From assembly GCA_937922775.1 (NCBI GenBank), contig CALAKE010000204.1:1-5256 (forward strand): DNA of 5,256 nt. The letters run 5' to 3'. This document shows positions 1 through 5,256 of the stretch, one piece after another (position 1 is the first letter of the stretch; each line of letters starts with the position of its first letter). The DNA is from an uncultured bacterium. GTDB taxonomy: Bacteria > Acidobacteriota > UBA890. The notes under the pieces are model-generated. The model searched no databases. It had not been told where the DNA came from and saw only the letters and a program-made list of their open reading frames with translations. The translations under genes were made by a program, and so were the position numbers.

Positions 1-341
1 ACGGACGCGTTTGGGTTACCCGCGAGGGTCCGAGCGAGCCCGATCCGGAGTGTCGCGAGACCATGGGCGGCACGGCCATGATGATGATGATCGGCTCGGG
101 CGGTGGCACCGACGTACGCCTCGACTCTGGCCCTGACTCAGAGTACGAAGGGGAGTGCTGGAGGAACACCTACCTGTTCGACGTCTTCGACATTGCCACC
201 GGCGAGTTTCTCGGCACCGTGCCTGAGCCCGAGCCGGGCTTCACCCGACCACGTTTCATCGACGGCGATACGGTGCTGGCCTCGGTGACCGACGGGCTGG
301 GCACCGTGCGCCTGAAGAAGTACCGCTTGGTGATTGAATAG
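1..341 (+). CDS. C-terminal part of a 6-bladed beta-propeller-like protein (5' end outside window)
   Basis: The reading frame is open from the left edge (first full codon at base 3) to a TAG at 339-341, giving about 112 visible residues. The ATG at 63 has no ribosome binding site, and the frame continues upstream of it, so this is a gene entering from outside rather than a 92-residue protein. The visible part begins with a GRVWV strand, typical of a propeller blade. It then has a Gly/Met-rich loop (including four consecutive Met codons) and ends with the pattern YLFDVFD-x-ATGEFLGTV, a P-x-FIDGDTVLASV strand and a final RLKKYRLVIE strand. That ending is characteristic of secreted 6-bladed beta-propeller (NHL-like) proteins of Gemmatimonadota and Acidobacteriota. 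Two cysteines (codons 51-53 and 156-158) flank the loop and could form a disulfide if the protein is exported. The function is unknown, and the family call rests on pattern resemblance. Confidence 0.6.
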   Translation, partial: GRVWVTREGPSEPDPECRETMGGTAMMMMIGSGGGTDVRLDSGPDSEYEGECWRNTYLFDVFDIATGEFLGTVPEPEPGFTRPRFIDGDTVLASVTDGLGTVRLKKYRLVIE

Positions 342-397
342 TGTCGAGTGTCAGGTTCGCAGGGCCAGTGAGGTTGTTCAGAAGTCGGTGAATGGCT

Positions 398-403
398 GAG
401 GAG
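398..403 (+). promoter_or_regulatory. Ribosome binding site of the creatininase-family gene
   Basis: GAGGAG lies seven bases before the ATG at 411. It supports that start over the ATG at 432 (Met8) and over the out-of-frame ATG at 392. Confidence 0.7.
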
Positions 404-410
404 CGAAACG

Positions 411-1232
411 ATGACGAAGCAATTGAAAGACATGACCTGGGAAGAAGCCAGGGCGGCGCTCGAGACAAGCCGACTCGGCATTATCCCCACGGGGAGCATC
501 GAGCAGCACGGTCCCCACCTGCCCGTCGGAACCGATTTCTTGATTGCCGATTGCCTGGCGAAGCGCGTCGCCGAGAAGACCGACGCGATTGTCACCCCTA
601 CGATCCCCATCGGTTTCGCTAGCTATCACCAGGATTTCGAGGGCACGCTATCGGTGACACCGGAGCATCTCGCTGCGTACTACCTGGACGTTGCCAACAG
701 CCTCATCCTCTATGGCGTGACGCACTTGCTGTTCATCAACGGGCATGGTGGCAATGCGGGGGCATTGACATCCGTGTGTCGAGATCTCCGCGACCGCGGC
801 ATCGCGTCCGCCTTCGTTCAGTGGTGGGACATCGCCGGTGGCATCAACGAGAAATGGAGCATGATCGGCCACGGTGACATCAACGAGACCTCCATTATGC
901 TCGCCATCTCCGGAGCGAACGTTCATCTCGACAGGGCCGCAACGCCCGAGAACAAGTGGCTGACCGACGAGGTGCAGGTCACGGACCTCACCGTGTGCAA
1001 GTTCGGCCCCGGATACGTCAATTCCTATTTCAGGACCGGAGACGTCTCCGACACGGGCGATTTCTTGGAGTATGGGCATTCCGCAACCGCGGACTACTCG
1101 ACTTCACCGGCCGGAGCAACCGCGGAGAACGGCGAGGAGATCCTGAGCGCCGTGACGGCCTACATTCTCGAGTTCATCGAGCAGTTCAGGAAGATGAACT
1201 TCGAGCCGGCCCCGGTGCCTTCCAAAGAGTGA
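411..1232 (+). CDS. Creatininase-family metal-dependent amidohydrolase
   Basis: This is a 273-residue protein of typical creatininase-family length, with no signal peptide, so it is probably cytoplasmic. The N-terminal motif GSIEQHGPHLPVGTD (residues 28-42) gives candidate metal ligands E31, H33 and D42. The NGHGGN motif (110-115) gives H112, and HGDINETS (154-161) gives E159. This set matches the E/H/D/H/E ligands known for creatininase-fold hydrolases, which open or cleave cyclic and linear C-N amide bonds with divalent metals. HGGN, instead of the HYEN sequence I recall for true creatininase, together with the ETS motif, places it nearer the broad family that includes MftE and the FAPy deformylase ArfB. 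No creatine, mycofactocin or deazaflavin genes lie nearby, so the substrate cannot be named. The C-terminal ATAENGEEIL stretch followed by a helix is usual for the family. The gene starts 69 bases after the preceding stop, in the same direction, so co-transcription is possible. Confidence 0.93.
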   Translation: MTKQLKDMTWEEARAALETSRLGIIPTGSIEQHGPHLPVGTDFLIADCLAKRVAEKTDAIVTPTIPIGFASYHQDFEGTLSVTPEHLAAYYLDVANSLILYGVTHLLFINGHGGNAGALTSVCRDLRDRGIASAFVQWWDIAGGINEKWSMIGHGDINETSIMLAISGANVHLDRAATPENKWLTDEVQVTDLTVCKFGPGYVNSYFRTGDVSDTGDFLEYGHSATADYSTSPAGATAENGEEILSAVTAYILEFIEQFRKMNFEPAPVPSKE

Positions 1233-1362
1233 GCGTGACGGCGTTTCCCCCCGCGACGATCTTGCCAACCTCGGCTAGCTTCTGATGAGTTGGGAAGTCT
1301 CGGGCAGGGGTCCGAGGGGATCAAAGTCAGTGCGTCGTGAGCGGGTAATGACCCCGCTTCGT

Positions 1363-1371
1363 TGGTAGAAT
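1363..1371 (+). promoter_or_regulatory. Possible extended -10 promoter element for the peptidase gene
   Basis: TGGTAGAAT fits an extended -10 element (TGn followed by a 5/6 match to TATAAT), 51 bases before the TTG start. No convincing -35 box lies at the usual distance, although extended -10 promoters can do without one. It is the best candidate in the 190-base gap between the creatininase-family gene and the peptidase gene. If real, the peptidase and lipoprotein genes would have their own transcript with a leader of roughly 40-45 bases. This assumes a sigma70-like consensus for an organism that is not identified. Confidence 0.3.
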
Positions 1372-1410
1372 CCCACCCATCGCGAATCCTCCACCTGAAG
1401 CTCCCCGCCC

Positions 1411-1418
1411 AGGAGGTG
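1411..1418 (+). promoter_or_regulatory. Strong Shine-Dalgarno site that fixes a TTG start
   Basis: AGGAGGTG is a full 8-base match to the 3' end of 16S rRNA. Its AGGAGG core ends six bases before TTG at 1423. The upstream in-frame codons (TGT, CCA) are not starts, and the next in-frame Met is far inside the protein, so this site decides the start. The uncommon TTG codon may offset the very strong ribosome binding. Confidence 0.8.
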
Positions 1419-1422
1419 TCCA

Positions 1423-4400
1423 TTGGCGCGCTTTCGTTTTCTCGCATCCATCGTCCTTGTGCTGGCGCTAGCGGTTCCGGCCAGCACATTCGTTTCCGCC
1501 AATCCGCTGCCGTTCATCCAGGAAGGGCAAGCCGCGGCGGTGGCCGCCGAGCAATCTGGGGAGAAGAAGGTCCTCGAGATCGAGGACTATGCACGCTGGA
1601 GATCGGTGGTCTCGACGGGGATCTCGGCCGATGGTGAGTGGGTGTCATTCGGGTATCGCAAGCGTGAGGCCGATGACGAGTTGCACATCAAGAGCCTCAG
1701 CTCCGATGTCGAGCATGTGATCGAAAAGGCCTCGAACCCGCAGCTCGCCGAGAATGGCAAGTGGGCCGCCTATCAGCTCGCGCTAGGGTGGGAAGAGATC
1801 AAGAAGCTCCAAGACGACAGCAAGCCGGTGCCCGTTCAGGCTGAGTTGTTGAACCTCGCAACGGGAGAGAAGCTCAACTGGGACAACGTCGACGGCTTCG
1901 AGTTGGCCAAGAGCTCACTGGCGCTGGTAGTGAAGCGCAAAAAGGCCGAGAGTGCGGGTGGCGGTTCGGGCGGCAGCGGTGGGCGGCCGGGCGGTGGATC
2001 GGGCGGCAGCGCTGCTGACCGCGATAAGGAGCCACGCGGCACCGACCTGATCGTGCGGTATCTCGACCGCGGATTCGAGGAGTTGCTCGGCAGCGTCGAC
2101 GAATACGCCCTCAACAAGGCCGGCACCTACCTCGCCTATACCGTGGACGCGGCCGACAACAACGGCAACGGTGTCTACCTGCTCGATCTGGCCACCGGCA
2201 TCCGCCGCGGCCTCGACAACGACAAGGCCGAATACGCCCGGCTGACCTGGGATGAGAAGGGCACATCACTGGCGGCGGTGAAGGGCAAGATCCCGGAGAA
2301 GATGGAGCAGCGGCAGAACGAGCTGCTGGCCTTCCCGATGATCACCCGCGCGATGGAGCACGAGGTGGCGCCGGCCGGTGTGGAGGTCGTCCACGCCGGA
2401 GACCATGAGGAAGGCGAGATGGCTGGAGGCGCCGAGCAGGAGCATGGCGGCCACACAAACCACATCGCCAACCACACCAAGGTCTACGATCCCGGCGCCG
2501 ACGAGTCTTTTCCCGAGGGTTTCGTGCTCAGCGAGCACGGGGCGTTGTCGTGGAACGAGGGCCTCGACAAGGTCTTCTTCGGTATCAAGGAACAGATGGA
2601 GGAGCCCGAGAAAACCGAGGATCCGATCGCCGACGTCAACATCCTGCGCTGGAACGACGAGCGCACTCAGTGGGTGCAGGAGAAGTCAGCGGAGCGCGAC
2701 CGCAACTTCACCTACAGGTCGGTGCTGAACTTGAGGGGTGGCGAAGACGGCGGTGCTCGTTTCGTCCGCCTTGCCGACGAGAGAATGCGCACGGTGAATC
2801 CCACCAAGGACGGCCGCTGGGCAATTGGCGAGGACAACAAGGAATACATCCACGACTGGAAGCCCGCACTTGCCGACTACTACCGCATCGACACGGCTAC
2901 CGGCGAGCGCACGCTGATGCTCGAGGGGTTCGAGCGGCGCCACTCGATGGGCGCCTCGCTCGACAGCAAGCACTTCCTCTACTGGCAGGGCGAGCAGGTT
3001 TGGGATTGGCCGCTGGATTCGGGCGAGCCGAAGAACCTGACTGCGTCGGCGCCGGTGAGCTTCTCGAACACCGAGTGGGACTACACGACTACGGTTCCCT
3101 CATACGGGATGGCCGGCTGGGCGAAAGACGGCAGTGGCGTGGTGCTCAACCATCGCTATGACCTCTACTTTCAGTCGTTCGACGGCAGCGCAGCGACAAA
3201 CCTCACGGCGGGCTTTGGCGATCGCGGCGAGATTCGTCTGCGCTACGTCGACTTCGACCCCGACCGGCCAACGGTTTCGTTCGGTGGCCGGCGCTTTGCC
3301 GCCGGCCCCTCCAAGATCGACCTCAGCAAGGCCATGATGGTCTCGGCCTTCGGCAAGTGGACCAAGAAGGCCGGGTTTTTCGAAGTGCCGCCGGGTGGGG
3401 GTGAACCGCACGAGTTGGGCTGGGAGGACCGCCGCTACAACACACCGGTGAAGGCGAAGAACGCCGACCGCCTCCTGTACTCCAGGCAGACCTTTCAAAC
3501 GTTTCCCGACTATTGGGTGATCGACTATAGGCCGGGGCAGGTGAGTGATGGCGAAGAGCGGCCGAGCGGAGAGATCCGCATCACTGACGCCAACCCATGG
3601 CAAGACGAGTACAAGTGGGGCCACCGGATACTGATTGAATATACGAACGACGACGGCGTGCGGCTGCAGGGCACGCTGGCCATTCCCGATGACTACCAGG
3701 AAGGCGAGAAGCGCCCGATGATTGTGCGCTTCTACGAGAAGTATTCCGACGACCTGCACGCCTACCCGATGCCGATGTACAGGCACCAGCCCAATTTCGC
3801 CGGCTATGTGTCGGCTGGCTACTTGCTCATGATGCCTGACGTGCATTTCCGCGGCCGTACCTCACATTCGGACATGCTCGAGTGTGTCGAGGCGGCCACG
3901 CAGGCGGTCATCGACCTGGGCTACGCCGATCCTGGCGCCATCGGCCTGTCGGGCCACAGCTACAGCGGCGGCGGCTCGTCGTACATTGCCGGCACCTCGG
4001 ACATGTTCGCGGCCGTGGCCTCGGGCGCGGCGCCCATCAACCTGACCTCGGAGTTCAACCAGGTGTTTCTGGGGTCGGGGCAGAACAACCATTCGTACGA
4101 CATCTACGGGCAGGGCCGCTACGGGACCGATCCGTACGCCGATCCCGGGCTCTACAGGGAACAGTCGCCGATCACCTTCGCGCCCGAGATGGACACGCCG
4201 CTGCTCTACCTGCATGGCGAGGAAGATCCGACGGTGGGCTATTACCAGGCGATGGAGTGGTACAACGCGCTGCGCTTCAACGGCAAGCCGATCTACTTCC
4301 TGTCCTACCCGGGCGAGGGCCACGGCCTGCGCAAGTACGAAAACCAGCTCGACTTCCAGCTCCGCCTGCGCGAGTTCTTCAACCATTTCCTGCGCGACGA

Positions 4401-4476
4401 AGAGCCGCCGCGCTGGATCGTTGAAGGCGTCAGCTACCTGGAAAAGGAACGTAATCTGAAGCGGAGGAAGAAGTGA
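1423..4476 (+). CDS. Exported S9-type (prolyl oligopeptidase-like) serine peptidase, alpha/beta-hydrolase fold
   Basis: This 1017-residue precursor has a Sec signal peptide: basic MARFRF, hydrophobic residues 7-20, likely cut after VSA (residue 26). Residues about 51-740 form the N-terminal beta-propeller-type region, opening with the LEIEDYARWRSV pattern common in exported S9 enzymes. A Gly/Ser linker (179-196) and a His-rich stretch (313-351) are inserted there. The catalytic domain covers about 741-995. The likely triad is S846 (in GHSYSGG), D935 (in HGEEDPTV) and H967 (in GEGHG), with Y771 a plausible oxyanion tyrosine. S9 enzymes cleave peptides, often short and proline-containing, and the propeller restricts access to the active site. 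At 1017 residues it is longer than the usual 600-800. The serine at 848 replaces the second glycine of GxSxG. The tail is basic (LKRRKK). It starts at TTG after a strong ribosome binding site, and its stop overlaps the lipoprotein start. Substrate is unknown, and an esterase or aminopeptidase role cannot be excluded. Confidence 0.9.
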   Translation: MARFRFLASIVLVLALAVPASTFVSANPLPFIQEGQAAAVAAEQSGEKKVLEIEDYARWRSVVSTGISADGEWVSFGYRKREADDELHIKSLSSDVEHVIEKASNPQLAENGKWAAYQLALGWEEIKKLQDDSKPVPVQAELLNLATGEKLNWDNVDGFELAKSSLALVVKRKKAESAGGGSGGSGGRPGGGSGGSAADRDKEPRGTDLIVRYLDRGFEELLGSVDEYALNKAGTYLAYTVDAADNNGNGVYLLDLATGIRRGLDNDKAEYARLTWDEKGTSLAAVKGKIPEKMEQRQNELLAFPMITRAMEHEVAPAGVEVVHAGDHEEGEMAGGAEQEHGGHTNHIANHTKVYDPGADESFPEGFVLSEHGALSWNEGLDKVFFGIKEQMEEPEKTEDPIADVNILRWNDERTQWVQEKSAERDRNFTYRSVLNLRGGEDGGARFVRLADERMRTVNPTKDGRWAIGEDNKEYIHDWKPALADYYRIDTATGERTLMLEGFERRHSMGASLDSKHFLYWQGEQVWDWPLDSGEPKNLTASAPVSFSNTEWDYTTTVPSYGMAGWAKDGSGVVLNHRYDLYFQSFDGSAATNLTAGFGDRGEIRLRYVDFDPDRPTVSFGGRRFAAGPSKIDLSKAMMVSAFGKWTKKAGFFEVPPGGGEPHELGWEDRRYNTPVKAKNADRLLYSRQTFQTFPDYWVIDYRPGQVSDGEERPSGEIRITDANPWQDEYKWGHRILIEYTNDDGVRLQGTLAIPDDYQEGEKRPMIVRFYEKYSDDLHAYPMPMYRHQPNFAGYVSAGYLLMMPDVHFRGRTSHSDMLECVEAATQAVIDLGYADPGAIGLSGHSYSGGGSSYIAGTSDMFAAVASGAAPINLTSEFNQVFLGSGQNNHSYDIYGQGRYGTDPYADPGLYREQSPITFAPEMDTPLLYLHGEEDPTVGYYQAMEWYNALRFNGKPIYFLSYPGEGHGLRKYENQLDFQLRLREFFNHFLRDEEPPRWIVEGVSYLEKERNLKRRKK
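1957..2010 (+). repeat. Gly/Ser linker with an imperfect 21-base direct duplication inside the peptidase gene
   Basis: Bases 1957-1977 and 1990-2010 both encode GGGSGGS and match at 18 of 21 positions. All three differences fall at third codon positions, and the last 12 bases are identical. The copies are separated by 12 bases encoding GRPG. The resulting 18-residue flexible segment (residues 179-196) follows a KRKK cluster and sits in the propeller region of the peptidase. Confidence 0.85.
4463..4467 (+). promoter_or_regulatory. Ribosome binding site of the lipoprotein gene, inside the end of the peptidase gene
   Basis: GGAGG lies five bases before the GTG at 4473. It supports this start over the later Met39 codon, which would remove the signal peptide and lipobox. 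It lies within the codons for the basic C-terminal tail of the peptidase. Confidence 0.7.
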
Positions 4477-5054
4477 AACGGCGCGCCACAGATGGCTGGC
4501 CGGTTCTTGGCCTGGTAGCGGTTGCCTGCTGCGTTCTTGCCCTGGCATCCTGCCGCGCCGGGCCGCCCGCGGAGGTGGCTGCAGGCATGGAGGAGGATCA
4601 CTGGGGGCCTCTGCGGCTGCTGGTGGGAACCTGGGACGGGGTAATCGACGGCCAGCTCGGCAGGGGTACGGGGGTTCGCGAGTACGAGTTCATTCTCGAG
4701 GAGAACTTCCTGTTGTTTCGGCAATCATCGGTGCGCATGCCACAAGAGCTGAGCCCCGACGGCGACCATCATCGCGAGCTCAGCATCTTCAGCTACGACG
4801 CCGATCGCGAAACGATCGTCCTGCGCGAGTTCTTCGTCGAGGGTGTCGTTAGCCGCTACACCTGTGACATCGACGGCTCTACAGTCACGTGCGTTGCCGA
4901 GGAGATCGAGAACGGTCCTGGAATGCAGGCCCGTCTCGTGCTTGAAGTCCACGACGCCTTCAGCTTTGAGGAGATCTTCGAGCTAGCGTTTCCCGGCGAG
5001 GACCTTTCCGTCTACTTCACCAATCGCTGGACGCGGCGACCAGTACTTCGATAG
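4473..5054 (+). CDS. Predicted outer-envelope lipoprotein, possibly a nitrobindin/DUF1579-like beta-barrel
   Basis: This 193-residue protein starts at GTG, sharing the four bases GTGA with the stop of the peptidase gene, so translation is probably coupled. It has a basic start (KRR), a hydrophobic segment (about residues 10-25) and a lipobox LASC, with C27 as the lipidated cysteine. The mature part is rich in alternating beta-strand patterns. It begins with LRLLVGTWDG (residues 47-56), followed by an EYEFILEENFLLF strand, a PQELSPDG turn and strands to the end. The GTWxG start and strand series resemble small lipocalin-like barrels annotated as DUF1579 or nitrobindin-like. I do not recognise a characterised homologue, and no heme ligand can be assigned from this view. 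C131 and C140 lie either side of a short turn and could form a disulfide. Overlap with an exported peptidase suggests a shared envelope role, perhaps binding a ligand or product, but that is inference. The lipoprotein call is firm and the fold is tentative. Confidence 0.85.
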   Translation: MKRRATDGWPVLGLVAVACCVLALASCRAGPPAEVAAGMEEDHWGPLRLLVGTWDGVIDGQLGRGTGVREYEFILEENFLLFRQSSVRMPQELSPDGDHHRELSIFSYDADRETIVLREFFVEGVVSRYTCDIDGSTVTCVAEEIENGPGMQARLVLEVHDAFSFEEIFELAFPGEDLSVYFTNRWTRRPVLR

Positions 5055-5256
5055 AGCTATTGTTGCTTGCGGTGACGATTCTGGTGGTTTGCCCGATCTC
5101 CCGCATCCACCGCGAAACAGGCGCTGTAAGCCAGCCTTCACTAATCTCGGTCCCGTCGGGTGCTTCTGTGAGAGCTGCGTGAGACTTTGAAGATACCGTC
5201 GCCATATCGAGTTCAGAGATTCACCGGTTTCAGCACGCCCATGGAACTCTCGAAGA
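5055..5256. other. Non-coding tail with no supported gene
   Basis: Base composition drops visibly relative to the preceding genes, and the short frames here lack ribosome binding sites. No clear stem-loop with a T-run marks the end of the operon. An ATG at 5241 could open a gene running off the right edge, but only five codons are visible and no Shine-Dalgarno precedes it, so it is not called. Confidence 0.5.

Noticed and set aside
170..610. 146-codon minus-strand open frame across the gap between the first two genes
   Set aside because: It covers the 3' end of the propeller gene and the motif-bearing start of the creatininase-family gene on the other strand. The protein has no recognisable pattern.
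1299..1316. Inverted repeat CTCGG/CCGAG in the gap after the creatininase-family gene
   Set aside because: Five base pairs with an eight-base loop and no T-run are expected by chance in GC-rich DNA.
1341..1364. Stem GCGGG/CCCGC with a seven-base loop as a terminator for the creatininase-family gene
   Set aside because: The stem is only five pairs, and the following bases (TTCGTTGG) are not a proper T-run. It lies over 100 bases past the stop codon.
2550..3161. 203-codon open frame on the plus strand in an alternative frame of the peptidase gene
   Set aside because: It overlaps the propeller-coding frame entirely, its product is Arg/Gly-rich, and no ribosome binding site or domain supports it.
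3100..3846. Long open frame (248 codons) on the minus strand, opposite the peptidase gene
   Set aside because: It lies wholly antisense to a well-supported coding frame. Its composition (rich in Val, His, Arg, Ala) is that of a GC-driven shadow, and no recognisable domain is present.
3862..4548. Long open frame (228 codons) on the minus strand across the peptidase catalytic domain and lipoprotein start
   Set aside because: It is antisense to the region encoding the catalytic triad, with an Arg/Val/Ala-rich shadow composition and no family signal.
5017..5205. 62-codon minus-strand open frame beyond the lipoprotein gene, with a hydrophobic open frame (LLLLAVTILVVCPI) opposite it on the plus strand
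   Set aside because: The minus frame overlaps the lipoprotein 3' end and lacks a ribosome binding site. The plus-strand hydrophobic stretch has no good start codon with a Shine-Dalgarno. Neither resembles a known family.
5241..5256. ATG near the right edge as the start of a further gene
   Set aside because: Only five codons are visible and no ribosome binding site precedes it, so it cannot be told from a chance ATG.

Overview
The window is a GC-rich bacterial segment with four protein genes, all on the + strand and closely spaced. No RNA gene, mobile element, CRISPR array or long repeat was seen. The mix of proteins resembles Gemmatimonadota or Acidobacteriota-type genomes: a 6-bladed beta-propeller C-terminus, a creatininase-fold hydrolase, a long secreted S9-type serine peptidase with a glycine-rich insert, and a small beta-rich lipoprotein. 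This taxonomic guess rests on remembered family resemblance only and is weak.

Layout. Bases 1-341 hold the 3' end of a gene entering from the left edge, with a propeller-like C-terminus. After a 69-base gap comes a cytoplasmic creatininase-family amidohydrolase (411-1232) with a good Shine-Dalgarno site and a complete set of candidate metal ligands. A 190-base non-coding leader (1233-1422) follows. It contains a possible extended -10 element and ends in an 8-base perfect Shine-Dalgarno match placed just before a TTG start. That start opens a 1017-residue exported alpha/beta-hydrolase peptidase (1423-4476) with signal peptide, N-terminal propeller-type region and a C-terminal Ser-Asp-His catalytic domain. 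Its stop codon overlaps the GTG start of a 193-residue lipoprotein (4473-5054) by four bases, so the two are probably translationally coupled. The last 202 bases carry no gene I can support.

How the genes may work together. The peptidase and lipoprotein are both exported, overlap, and form the clearest functional unit, probably acting on peptides in the periplasm or at the outer membrane. The creatininase-family enzyme lies upstream without the partner genes that would point to creatinine, mycofactocin or deazaflavin metabolism, so its substrate is unknown. It may belong to a separate transcription unit.

The window looks mostly ordinary. The points most worth a second look lie in the peptidase: a serine where the second glycine of the nucleophile elbow is expected, a histidine-rich insertion, and a glycine/serine linker with an internal duplication. 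The uncharacterised coupled lipoprotein is also notable.
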